Source of the DNA: Cryptomeria japonica
Lineage: Eukaryota; Streptophyta; Pinopsida; Cupressales; Cupressaceae
Length of the DNA stretch: 64,000 nucleotides
Assembly: GCF_030272615.1 (NCBI RefSeq)
Contig: NC_081414.1
Coordinates: forward strand, 238,983,233 to 239,047,232
Direction of reading: 5' to 3'
Shown: one piece after another, positions 45,553 to 56,852 of the stretch
Numbering within the stretch: position 1 is the stretch's first letter
Layout: the number at the start of each line of letters is the position of its first letter
The notes under the pieces: model-generated
Seen by the model: the letters and a program-made list of their open reading frames with translations, nothing else
Databases searched by the model: none
What the model was told of the DNA's origin: nothing
Program-made: the position numbers and the translations under genes

Positions 45553-47686
45553 TGATAGGGAGCTTGGTAGGGAAGTGTGCTCACAAGGCTAGTTGCTCAA
45601 AAAGATCAATTTATTGACTAAGGACTTGTAGATTCTGTTGTGTATGATTACTCAATCTGACTGTTTGTCATGATGCCAAGTATTCCAAGGTTTTCTTGCC
45701 TAGCAAACTCCCTTACTGGTGATGACTCTTGCCCATGCACAAAACTACTCAAAAATGCTCATTCCTTCCAACCATACTTGCTTATTATTGGCACTTGGGG
45801 CCTTCAACCTTTAGTTTCAATGTGTGCTAGGGGTCTTCCACATGGAAATATAGGGGCAGTAAGGTATTATTCACCTTTGAATGCTCATGATCTTGTTTTA
45901 GGTCTATAACCCACAACTTGCTCAAATTCATTAATAAGGCTTAACTACCCCCAAATGAGGTTGCACACTATCTATGGATCCCAAGTACCCTTTTTGGACT
46001 ATTTGAAATGTTTTCATTATGTTTCATAAACCTCCAAGTTCCATTTTCCCATCAAGTTTATGCATACTACAAAAACTGTCATTTTGTTGTGTGTTATGCA
46101 GCAAGGCTACTAGCTCGTGGAGGCCTAATTATTTCGCTTCCACCGGTCAATGATGGTCCTTTTAACCACAAAGAATGTTTGGGATGGTTTTTTAGAGGTA
46201 CATACTAAAATATTTTTAAAGGTTTAGCCCCCTGTTAGTGTAGTTTTCAAATTGTCCACTTTTTATGGCATAAATGGAGGGTTTGTAGGGTTTGGAGCAA
46301 GCAATGTTTGAAAGTCTCTCTCACTCCACTCTTCAAGCCTCCTCCATGGTATAGGACCTCTACCACATCTCAAGTAACCTTCCTCTATCTTTTTCCTACA
46401 AACAATATGTCAAACACTTGGCTAGCAAGTGGGAAAACAGTAAAATGTCTTAGTCACTGTCCTTTTTCTGCCATTTTACCAGTCAAACTATTGCCCTCTC
46501 TTTAGACCTACGTAAAGGAGAATTTGTATAGGAATAAGACCTCAAAGAGGTTTAAAAAATTCTAGTAACACTCCTATTACATTTCCTTCTCTGTTATAAG
46601 GCATGGATGATACTTTGGAAGCATTCCATTAAGCTTTTTTACAAAAATACCACCCACAAAACAGTGAACACACTATTTGTCTACAAAATAGAAATGTTTG
46701 ATAAAACAATCTTAATCCAACTATCCAAGGTGATGATAAACACTTTGGACCATACTTCTATATCACTGCCTCATTGATTAGTTCATTCCAAATTGCTTTT
46801 GGATGACAATCTTGAGTTTTAACCATGAACTAGCCTAGTTGCTCCAACTTACCTAGTTCACACTCAAACGCATCTTCAAACCACTTTTTTGCTACAAAAC
46901 AAAAGATGTGTATATTATATACACATGGATAAACTTGATGGAATCCATTGGAGGGATCCCAGACCTAGATCAACCAAGTTGATGCATTTTTACAACTCCA
47001 AACCCCTGGTAGGGCAGCAGGTTCCCAGTTATGAAATAATTTTACACAAACCAATTTCCAAGGTAAACCAGTACAACAGTCACTTGGAAAGCATTGAATG
47101 GCCAATATAAACACTTCCCAGAAGGTACAATACAGATACAAATGCTACAGTACGGACTGTTACTCTAAGAAGAAAAAAACAGCGAAATAAACCAAAAGTT
47201 CGTGACTTGTATTGAAAAGTACTTGCTTAAAAAAAAAACCAACCCTTTCCAAGGAAAATGGAGGCCTTATATAATTTCTCCAGTTGGTTTTCAAGCCCTT
47301 GTATGGACATGAGGCTTCAATAACTTCATTATGCAAGAAAAAGACAACTTTGACAACTTTCTCATGCCAAATGACAACTTTTCTTGCTCTAAGATGCATT
47401 TTTCACAATCTAACCTCATCAACATGTCTAAACAACTTAGACATGCTTAAAAACACTAAAAAAACATTTTTCAATGCTCTTGAATACATTAGGAGACCTT
47501 TTTGGCAATTTTCCACATTTTTGCCAAAAACTGGTAACTCAAGGCCTGAAATGCAAGATTTGATCTCTTAAGCCCAAAATGAGATCAAAACCACTAAAAA
47601 TGATCCAAGACAACCTCAAAAAACAAAAACAACCTAACACAAGACTTTACAAACATAAAAACATGAAATACCCAAAAATGGGAGTT
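45553..47686 (-). repeat. LTR a (minus), U3 tip missing
   Basis: It is the reverse complement of 56853-59009, lacking about 25 bases at the U3 tip (TGGTGCAGGAGCACC...). It joins directly to RT sequence of D1 at about 47686. Long open frames inside recur in every LTR copy and are not genes. Confidence 0.9.
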
Positions 47687-49059
47687 CAAGATTAATGGTT
47701 ACCTATGCATGAGATAACTGGTTCAAAACATTAGCTAAATGTTGTAAGTGCTCTTCCTTAGTCTTGATTAAAATAAGAATATCATATAAGTACACTACAA
47801 CAAATTTTCCAGTGAAATCATGTAAAACTTCATTCATGAGTCTCATGAATGTGCTGGGAGCATTAGAGAGTCCAAAGGGTATGACTAGCCATTCATAGAG
47901 ACCGTAATTTGTTTTGAAAGTTGTCTTCCACTCATCCCCCTCTTTGATCCTTATCTGATGGTAACCACTCTTCAAATCTATCTTACTGAAATATTGTACA
48001 CCCCCCAAACAATCCATCAAATCCTTTATCCTGGGTATGGGAAATCTGTATCTCATGGTGATTTTCTTTATGGCTTTGGAATCTGTACAAAGTCTCCATC
48101 TTCCATCCTTCTTGGGTGCTAATACTGTAGGTACTGCACAAGGACTAATTCTTTTCCTAATCAGCCCTTGGTCTAAGAGTTCTTGTATTTGTCTTGCTAC
48201 CTCTTTTTTTTATCCAGGGGTCATCTTGTAGGCTGCCTTATTTGGCAAAGAGGTTCTAGGTATGAAGTCAATTTGATGGCTAATGGCTCTAGGAGGTGCT
48301 AAGGCTGCAGGTGTACCATCACTGATTATTTGTTTGAAGTTATCAAGGATTTGTTGCACTTCATATGGTATCTCAATTTTCTTGTCTACCTTTTCTTCCT
48401 TAGGCTTCACTATGAGTGCAAATCCTACTACTTCACCTTCTTCTAGTGTTTTTATGAACTCTTTCTCATTCACTAACAAGATGTTAGGTACTTTATTGAT
48501 GCTCTCTCCTTCTTCAATGAGGGACTAAATCTGATAGCTTACTCCATCTTTTTGAATTGAGGAGGAGTTTCTTTCTCCATCATGTTGTGCTTTTTGGTCA
48601 AACTGCCATGGTCTACCCAATAGTAGGTGGCAAGCATCCATAGGAAGGATGTCACATAGGATCTTATCTACATATCCCCCAATGTGGAAATCTACCCAAG
48701 CTTGCTCATTTACCAACACACGTTGTCCCTTATTCAACTAGGTGACTTTATATGGCTCCTTGTGTTGTATCCTAGGTAGTTTCAATTTGCTTACTGCTTC
48801 TTCTGATATGATGTTATCTGTGGATCCAAAATCTATGATCACTTTACACACCTTTCCCATGATTTTACACTTAATCCAAAACAATGCTCTTCTTTGTGAG
48901 GCCTCTGTACTATGTAGCTTCTTCATTAACACTCTATTGATCATCAAACTCTCACCATATTCTGAAGCTAGGTGGTTCGATGCTGAAGTTTTGGTACTAC
49001 ATCCATCTTCCTGAACATAATTTACTCTCTTTTCACCTCCATAGGATGAACTAGGCTTC
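47687..49059 (-). pseudogene. pol: protease and partial RT of copy D1 (broken)
   Basis: Protease motif appears as DFGST near 48835 instead of DSGST, so the catalytic triad is altered; a HLLLGRPWQFD block lies near 48600-48640. RT begins with the [11 protein letters not shown] block near 48165 and includes [12 protein letters not shown] near 47960. The active-site box reads YLYD (47781-47792) rather than YLDD, losing a metal-binding Asp. TAG stops occur at 48738 and 48525, with a frameshift near 48210. The frame ends in mid-RT at 47687, joined to LTR a. The rest of RT, RNase H, integrase and chromodomain are absent. Confidence 0.87.
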
Positions 49060-50083
49060 TCTGGGCATCTATAGGTAGGGTGGCGTAACTTTTGGCAGTT
49101 GTAGCATTTCATGGTTGAGAAGTAGGACCCTCTCCCTAGTCCATTAGATCTACCCCTACTCAGGTTGCTTGATCCCCTACCCCTATAGTTGGGTTTTCTC
49201 TGTGAATCCCCACTTTGCTCAATAAGCTTAGACTCTCCCTGGGACCGTTGATCTATGTTTCTTCCCCCAAAACTGCCTCTATGGCCTCTACTATCTCCTC
49301 CCCTACCTCTTCCTCTATTGTTTTGTTCTTACTTTCTTCTACCTTTCTCTTCCACCTTAGTGCCAATTGATAGCACTTGTGTAAGGTTTTTGGGCATAAC
49401 AAGCTCATCTCTTCCTGCACGTTCCATCTTAACCCATTCAAATACCTTGCCACTTTAATACTCTCATCCTCCACTACTCTGGATCTCATGCACAGTTTTT
49501 GAAACTCTTCAGTGTAGCTACTGACATCTAGGTCTTTTTGTCTCAAGTTTTGTCTTTTCTTGTGAAGTTGTATTTCATAGTCTTCAAGAAGGTAGGTCTT
49601 GTTTATTTTGGCTACCATTGCGTTCCAGGTGGCCAGTGGTTGCTTGCCTACTTTCACCCTTTCCTCTTGGATGAACTTCCACCATGTTAATGCTACCCCT
49701 CTCAGCCTTGATTTTGCCACCTTGACTTTTTGTGCTTAAGTCACTCCATCACACTCAAAATGATTTTCTAACCCTTCAACCCACTCTATTAGAGCATCCG
49801 GATCCCTCTTCCCACTAAAAAGAGCCACTCCTTCTAAGGTCTTCCCACTCATAGCTCTCAAGGCTTTCAAAAGTGGTTCTTGCTCAATGACAGGGTTAGT
49901 CATGGGGACTTCATCCTCTATTGCCATCATTCTACCATGATCTCCAACCTTATCATGGACTTCTTCAGTTTCGACCTCTACTTCAGCTAGTTTCATGGCT
50001 AGTTGATCTAGTTTTTCTCTGAGTACCCTATTTTCCTCTTCTTGGTCCTCTACCTTCTTAGCCAATTCTGCATTGGTCACCAT
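49060..50083 (-). pseudogene. gag: gag of copy D1 (broken)
   Basis: The minus-strand ATG at 50083 (MVTNAELAKKVEDQ) lies 35 bases after the PBS. Coiled coil, then EWVEGLENHFECDGV near 49760, LTWWKFIQEE near 49680, ARYLNGLRW near 49440. A TAA at 49733 replaces a Lys codon and a one-base loss near 49355 shifts the frame. The CCHC knuckle (49065-49106) is in the next frame and complete. Confidence 0.88.
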
Positions 50084-50118
50084 GTTGCCTAATGTGTCTT
50101 TCTCCTGAATTTTTTGTT

Positions 50119-50131
50119 GGCTCTGATACCA
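50119..50131 (-). other. primer binding site of D1
   Basis: On the minus strand TGGTATCAGAGCC follows LTR c after three bases (TAG). Complementary to initiator tRNA-Met. Confidence 0.92.
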
Positions 50132-50134
50132 CTA

Positions 50135-51078
50135 TGATAGGGAGCTTGGTAGGGAAGTGTGCTCACAAGGCTAGTTGCTCAAAAAGATCAATTTATTGAC
50201 TAAGGACTTGTAGATTATGTTGTGTTTGATTACTCAATCTGACTGTTTGTCATGATGCCAAGTATTCCAAGGTTTTCTTGCCTAGCAAACTCCCTTACTG
50301 GGTATGACTCTTGCCCATGCACAAAACTACTCAAAAATGCTCATTCCTTCCAACCATACTTACTCATGCTTGGCTCTTGGGGCCTTCAACCTTCAGTTTA
50401 AATGTGTACTAGGGGTCTTCCACATGGAAATGCAGGGGCAGTAAAGTATTATTCACCTTTGAATGCTCATGATCTTGTTTTAGGTCTATAACCCACAACT
50501 TGCTCAAATTCATTAATAAGGCTCAACTACCCCCAAATGAGTCTACACACTGTCTATGGATCCCAAGTACCCTTGTTGGACTATTTAAAATGTTTTCATT
50601 GTGTTTCATAAGCCTCCAAGTTCCATTTTTCCATCGGGTTTATGCATACTACAAAAACTGTTATTTTGTTGTGTGTTATGCAGCAGGGCTACTAGCCCGT
50701 GGAGGCCTAATTGGCCTTATTTTGCTTCCATTGGTCAACAATGGTCCATTCAACCACAAAGATTGTTTGGGATGGTGTTTTAGAGGTACATACTCAAATA
50801 TTTTTAAGGTTTAGCCCCCTGTTAGTGTAGTTTTCAAACTGTCCACTTTTTATGGCATAAATGGAGGGTTTGTAAGGTTTGGAGCAAGCAATGTTTGAAA
50901 GTCTCTCTCACTCCACTCTTCAAGCCTCCTCCATGGTATAGGACCTTTGCCACATCTCAAGGAACCTTCCTCTATCTTTTTCCTGCAAACAATATGTCAA
51001 ACACTTGGCTAGCAAGTGGGAAAATAGTAAAATGCCTAAATCACTGTCCTTTTTCTGCCCTTTTACCAGTCAAACTGC
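50135..51078 (-). repeat. LTR c (minus), U5-side part shared by D1 and D2
   Basis: Matches the first 940 or so bases of LTR a. At 51069-51078 the ten bases GTCAAACTGC belong both to the LTR and to the protease region of D2, so the join is at a 10-bp overlap. It serves as 5' LTR of D1 and 3' LTR of D2. Confidence 0.88.
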
Positions 51079-51531
51079 TATGGTCTACCCAACAGCAAGT
51101 GGCAAGCATCCATAGGAAGGATGTCACATAGGATCTTATCTACATATCCCCCAATGTGTAAATCTACCCAAGCTTACTCATTTACCAACACATGTTGTCC
51201 CTTATTCAACTAGGTGACTTTATATGGCTCCTTGTGTTGTATCCTAGGTAGTTTCAATTTTCTTACTGCTTCTTCTGATATGATGTTATCTGTGGATCCT
51301 AAATCCATGATCACTTTACACACCTTTCCCATGATTTTAAACTTAATCCGCAACAATGCTCTTCTCATTGAGGCCTCTGTACTATGTGGCTTCTTCATTA
51401 ACGCTCTCTTGATCATCAAACTCTCACCATCTTCTGAAGCTAGGTAGTTCAATGTTGAAGTTCTAGTACTACATCCATCTTCCTGAACATAATTTACCTT
51501 CTTTTCACCTCCATAGGATGAACTAGGCTTC
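51069..51531 (-). pseudogene. protease fragment of copy D2
   Basis: Nearly identical to the D1 protease region, with the active-site box read as DLGST (near 51305) instead of DSGST. A TAG at 51210 breaks it, as in D1 (48738). It ends shortly after the GRPWQFD position at the GTCAAACTGC join. All later pol domains are missing. Confidence 0.82.
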
Positions 51532-52537
51532 TCTGGGCATCTATAGGCAGGGTGGTGTAACTTTTGGCAGTTGTAGCATTTCATGGTTGAGAAGTAGGAT
51601 ATCTACCCCTACTCGGTTTGCTTGATCCCATACCCCTAAAGTTGGGTTTGCTTTGAGAATCCCCACTTTGCTCAATAAGCTTAGACTCTCCCTGGGACCG
51701 TTGATCTATGTTTCTTCCCCAAAAACTGCCTCTATGGCCTCTACCATCTCTTCCCCTACCTCTTCCTCTATTGTTTTGTTCTTTCTTTCTTCTACCTTTC
51801 TCTTCCACCTTAAGTGCCAATTGATAGCACTTGTGTACGGTTTGTGGGCATAACAAGCTCATCTCTTCCTGGATGTTCCATCTTAACCCATTCAAATACC
51901 TTGCCACTTTAATACTCTCATCCTCCACTACTCTGGATCTCATACACAATTTCTGAAACTCTTCAGTGTAGCTACTGACATCTAGGTCTTTTTGTCTCAA
52001 GTTTTGTCTTTTCTTGTGAAGTTGTATTTCATAGTCTTCAGGAAGGTAGGTCTCTTTGATTTTGGCTACCATTGCCTTCCAGGTGGCTATTGGTTGCTTG
52101 CCTACTTTCACCCTTTCCTCTTGGATGAACTTCCACCATGTTAAGGTTGCCCCTCTCGGCCTTGATTTTGCCACCTTGATCTTTTGTGCTTTAGTCACTC
52201 CATCACACTCAAAATGGTTTTCTAACCCTTCAATCCACTCTATTAGAGCATCTGGATGCATCTTCCCACTAAAAAGAGCCACTCCTTCTAAGGTCTAACC
52301 ACTCATAGCTCTCAAGGCTTTCAAAAATGGTTCTTGCTCAATGATAGGGTCGGGCATGGGGACTTAATCCTCTATTGACATCAGTCTACCCTGATCTCGA
52401 ACCTTATCATGGAATTCTTTAGTTTTGACCTCTACTTTAGCTAGTTTCATGGCTAGTTGATATAGTCTTTCTCTGAGTGCCCTATTTTCCTCTTCTTGGT
52501 CCTCTACCTTCTTAGCCAATTTTGCATAGGTCACCAT
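51532..52537 (-). pseudogene. gag: gag of copy D2 (broken)
   Basis: The minus-strand ATG at 52537 matches the D1 start. The frame is interrupted before ALFSGKMHPD (TAG near 52295). It then runs openly through LTWWKFIQEE and ARYLNGLRW to a basic Gly/Arg-rich linker (GRGRGRDGRGHRG near 51740). The knuckle C-X2-C-X4-H-X4-C is intact near 51537-51578, but with His replacing the usual Gly before the zinc His. It faces the E gag on the plus strand, so the two form an inverted repeat. Confidence 0.87.
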
Positions 52538-52572
52538 GTTGCCTAATGTGTCTTTCTCCTGAATCTTTTGTT

Positions 52573-52585
52573 GGCTCTGATACCA
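52573..52585 (-). other. primer binding site of D2
   Basis: TGGTATCAGAGCC on the minus strand, three bases after LTR e. Confidence 0.9.
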
Positions 52586-52588
52586 CTA

Positions 52589-52917
52589 TGATAGGGAGCT
52601 TGGTAGGGAAGTGTGCTCACAAGGCTAGTTGCTCAAAAAGATCAATTTATTGACTAAGGACTTGTAGATTTTGTTGTGTATGATTACTCAATCTGACTGT
52701 TTGTCATGATGCTAAGTATTCCAAGGTTTTCTTGCCTAGCAAACTCCCTTACTGGTGATGACTCTTGCCCATGCACAAAACTACTCAAAAATGCTCATTC
52801 CTTCCAACCATACTTCCTCATGCTTGGCTCTTGGGGCCTTCAAACTTCAGTTTCAATGTGTACTAGGGGTCTTCCACATGGAAATGCAAGGGCAGTAAGG
52901 TATTATTCACCTTTGAA
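52589..52917 (-). repeat. LTR e (minus), only the U5-side 330 bases
   Basis: Matches 45553-45880 and 50135-50463. It breaks off within CTTTGAA and joins plus-strand gag; GAA (52915-52917) is common to both sides. Confidence 0.88.
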
Positions 52918-53460
52918 AGAGATGAGCTTGTTATGCCCACAAACTATACACAAGTGCTATCAATTGGCACTTAAGGTGGAAGAGAAAGGTAGAAGAAAGC
53001 AAGAACAAAACAATGGAGGAAGAGGTAGAGGAAGAGATGGTAGAGGCCATAGAGGCAATTTTGGGGGAAGAAACATAGATCAACGGTCCTATGGAGAGTC
53101 TAAGCTTATTGAGCAAAGTGTGGATTCTCAGAGAAAACCCAACTATAGGGGTAGGGGATCAAGCAACCTGAGTAGGGGTAGATCTAATGGACCAGGAAGA
53201 GGGTCCTACTTCTCAACCATGAAATGCTACAACTGCCAAAAGTTAGGCCACCCTGCCTATAGATGCCTAGAGAAACCTAGTTCATCCTATGGAGGTGAAA
53301 AGAGGGTAAATTATGTTCAGGAAGATGGATGTAGTACCAAAACTTCAGCATTGAACCACCTAGCTTCAGAAGATGGTGAGAGTTTGATGATCAAGAGAGT
53401 GTTAATGAAGAAGCCACATAGTACAGAGGCCTCACAGAGAAGAGAATTGTTTCGGATTTA
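52915..53460 (+). pseudogene. gag: gag C-terminal part of copy E
   Basis: The plus strand starts inside gag at EEMSLLCPQT, so the N-terminal two thirds, the PBS and a 5' LTR are missing for E. It includes the basic GRGRGRDGRGHRG linker and an intact CCHC knuckle (CYNCQKLGHPAYRC, 53227-53268). A deletion of about 8 bases near 53458 ends the frame. The open frame begins upstream in LTR e (52706), so a chimeric LTR-gag protein is theoretically encoded. Confidence 0.87.
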
Positions 53461-55330
53461 ATCATGGGAAAGGTGTGTAAAGTGATCATAGATTCAGGAT
53501 CCACAGATAACATCATATCAGAAGAAGAAGTAAGCAAATTGAAACTACCTAGGATACAACACAAGGAGCCATGTAAAGTCACCTGGTTGAATAAGGGACA
53601 ACATGTGTTGGTAAATGAGTAAGCTTGGGTAGAGTTCCACATTGGGGGATATGTAGATAGGATCCTAAGTGACATCCTTCCTATGGATGCTTGCCACCTG
53701 TTGTTGGGTAGACCATTGCAGTTTGACCGAAAAGCACAGCATGATGGAGAAAGAAACTCCTATTCATTTCAAAAAGATGGAGTAAGCTATCAGATTCAGT
53801 CCCTCATTGAAGAAGGAGAGAGAAGCAACAAAGTACCTAACATCTTGTTAGTGAATGAGAAAGAGTTCATAAAAACACTAGAAGAAGGTGAAGGAGTAGG
53901 ATTTGCACTCATAGTGAAGCCTAAGGAAAAAAAGGTAGACAACAAAATTGAGATACCATATGAAGTGCAGCAAATCCTTGATAACTTCAAACAAATAATC
54001 AGTGATGGTACATCTGCAGCCTTACCACCTCCTAGAGCCATTAGCCATCAAATTGACTTCATACCTGGAGCCTCTTTGCCAAATAAGGCAGCCTACAAGA
54101 TGACCCCTGAACAAAACAAAGAGGTAGCAAGACAAATACAAGAACTCTTAGACCAAGGGCTTATTAGGAAAAGCATTAGTCCTTGTGCAGTACCTATAGT
54201 ATTGGCACCCAAGAAGGGTGGAACATGGAGACTTTGTACAGATTCCAGAGCCATAAACAAAATCACCATCAGATACAGATTTCCCATACCCAGGATAGAG
54301 GATTTGATAGATTGTTTGGGGGGTGCATAGTATTTCAATAAGATAGATTTCAAGAGTGGTTACCATCAGATAAGGATCAAAGAGGGGGATGAGTGGAAGA
54401 CAGCTTTCAAAACAAATGAAGGTCTCTATGAATGGCTAGTCATGCCTTTTGGACTCTCTAATGCTCCCAACACATTCATGAGACTCATGAATGAAGTTTT
54501 ACATGATTTCATTGGCAAATTTGTTGTAGTGTACTTAGATGATATTCTTATTTTTAGCAAGACTAAGGAAGAGCACTTACAACATTTAGCTAATGTTTTG
54601 AACCAGCTATCTGATGCACAGCTAACCATTAATCTTGAGAAATGTGATTTTATGAAGCAAGAGTTGGTCTATCTTAGTTTTGTTGTATCAGGAGGCAATC
54701 TGAAAATGGATGAATCAAAAGTTGCAGCAATAACCAGTTGGCCAACTCTTGAGACAACCAATGATGTCAGAAGCTTCCATGGTGTGGCTTAGTTTTACAG
54801 GAAGTTCATCAGGGGATTTAGCGAGATTTGTGCTCCAATGTTGGACACCATCAAAGGGGGTATCAAGGTAAAGTTTCAATGGACAAGTGTAGCAAATAAG
54901 GGGTTTGAATTACTGAAAACTAAAGTAGCTACTCAACCAGTGCTCATTTTGCCTAGTTTTGATAAGCTTTTTATTATTGAATGTGATGCTAGTAATATTG
55001 TTGTAGGAGTTGTTTTAAATCAAGAAAATAGACTAGTTGCATTCTTTAGTGAAAAGTTAAATGATGCAAAGAAAAAGTACTCATCCTATGATTTAGAACT
55101 TTATGCATTAGTACAAGCACTTAGGAAATGGAGACACTATCTTCTTCCTAAAGAGTTTGTTGTATACACAGATAATCAGGAACTCAGTTTCTTGAACTCA
55201 CAAGGATAAACTGAATCATAGGCATGTTAAATGGGTAGAATATTTACAAGCTTACACTTTTACTCTTAAGCATAAGAAAGGTCAGTTGAATAAAGTAGCG
55301 GATGCTTTGAGTAGAAGATTGTTAACTATT
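53461..55330 (+). pseudogene. pol: protease, RT and RNase H of copy E (broken)
   Basis: Protease DSGST (near 53490) and HLLLGRP (53692) are intact. RT has [12 protein letters not shown] near 54340 and an intact YLDD (54532-54543); RNase H has IECDAS near 54975 and the block [11 protein letters not shown] near 55160. Interruptions are a TAA at 53621, TAG at 54328 and 54790, and a frameshift near 55203. One frame carries RT to RNase H, so the stops are point mutations. It is better preserved at the catalytic boxes than D1. Confidence 0.9.
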
Positions 55331-56821
55331 CATGAGATTCAAGTTTAGAGCATTAGTATTGATAGTTTCAGGGACATGTATCCTACTGATAATGTTTTTG
55401 CAGAAGCTTATAAAGTTTGTAAAGATTTTGAGAATAACTTCCATGGTGCATATGTTGATTTCACTTTGCAGGATGGTTTGTTATTCAGGGGTGGATAGTT
55501 GTGTGTTCCACAAGGTTCTATGAGAGAGAACCTCATTCAAGAAAAGCACAATGGGTGCTTAAGTGGTCATTTCGGTCTCAACAAGACCTTAGAACTAGTG
55601 CAAAGCTTCTATTACTGGCCTAAGATGCAAAGAGACATCAAGAGGTATGTTGAGTAGTGCTTGGTATGCCAGAAAGCAAAAGGTAATTCCTCTAATGCTG
55701 GTTTATATCAGCCTCTTCCCATTCCACATAGGCCTTGGGATTGCATTAGCATGGATTTTGTAGTAGGACTACCTAGAACTCAAGCAGAATTTGATAGCAT
55801 CTTTGTAGTAGTTGATAGATTTAGTAAGATGGCTCACTTTATTCCTTGCAAAACAACACATGATGCAAGTCATATTGCCTTTTTTTTTTTCAAAGAAGTT
55901 GTTAGAATTCATGGTTTGCCTACTAGCATTGTTTCAGATAGGGATGTGAAGTTTCTTGGTCATTTCTAGAAAACATTGTGGAAGAGATTGGGTACTAATC
56001 TCTCTTTTGGTTCAGCTTATCATCCACAAATTGATGGCCAAACTGAAGTTGTGAACAGGTCTCTTGGAAACATGCTTAGGTGCTTGACAAAGGACTATGG
56101 GCAGAGTTGGGATCAGCTCATTCATCAAGCAGAATATGCCTATAATGATAGCGTTAACCGCTCTACAGGTAAAAGTCCATTTGAAGTTGTTTATGCTATG
56201 CATCCAAGGGGTATAATGGAGTTGAGGGATATCACTAACTTGCAACATAAGAGTGGGACAATAGATGGCATGGCTCACTCCATGAAGGAGGTTCATGAGC
56301 AAGTGAGACAAGCTCTCCAAGACACCTCTCAAAAAGTCAAGGCAAGAGTGGATGCTACAAAGAGAGATGTTCAGTTTACCATAGGTGATTATGTGATGGT
56401 TCATTTGAATAAGGCAAGGCTACCAAAGGGAGTTCCAAGCAAGCTTCATATGAGGAGGATAGGCCCTTGCAAGGTCTTGGCTAAGTATGGGTCTAATGCT
56501 TATAAAGTTGATTTGCCTACTAATGTTTCTTTGTCCCTCATTTTTAATGTTGCAGATCTGATTTCTTTCAAAGGGCAACCACCTGAGGAGGTTCAAAGAG
56601 TTTCAGATGTTTCCAACTCCCTTTCTGATCTATCTCTCCCTTCTCTTTCTTTTCCCCATGCTGAACAGGTTCTAGACTCCAGAGTTCTCAAAAAGACAAG
56701 GAATCACATCTACATGGAGCATCTCATCAAGTGGAAGGATCAGCCTATCTCAGAGGCCACTTGGATACCTAAAGATAACTTTCAAAAATTTTGCATTCCT
56801 TCTTCTTTGCTACCTCAATGA
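55331..56821 (+). pseudogene. integrase and chromodomain of copy E (broken)
   Basis: The zinc-binding part lies at about 55540-55680 (ending CLVCQKAKG). Catalytic D, D, E are in SMDFVVGL (near 55750), SDRDVKF (near 55935) and GQTEVVNRS (near 56040). TAG stops occur at about 55346, 55497, 55653 and 55967. From 55970 the frame is open to the TGA at 56819. The chromodomain (SRVLKKTRN, EHLIKWKD, ATW) is at about 56675-56790. Confidence 0.9.
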
Positions 56822-56840
56822 GTCACATGACTTCTTTCTT

Positions 56841-56852
56841 TTTGGGGGAGTA
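56841..56852 (+). other. polypurine tract of copy E
   Basis: TTTGGGGGAGTA directly before the LTR tip TGGTGCAGG. Confidence 0.85.

Noticed and set aside
45670-46505. Open frames MMPSIPRF..., MKVSLTPL... repeated at several places
   Set aside because: They lie inside the LTR and recur only because the LTR is repeated; no family motif, and orientation follows LTR antisense.
46889-47110. Frame MLQNKRCVYYIH... as a possible small gene
   Set aside because: Inside LTR a, with the same sequence in antisense in LTR g near 57480-57700; not an independent gene.
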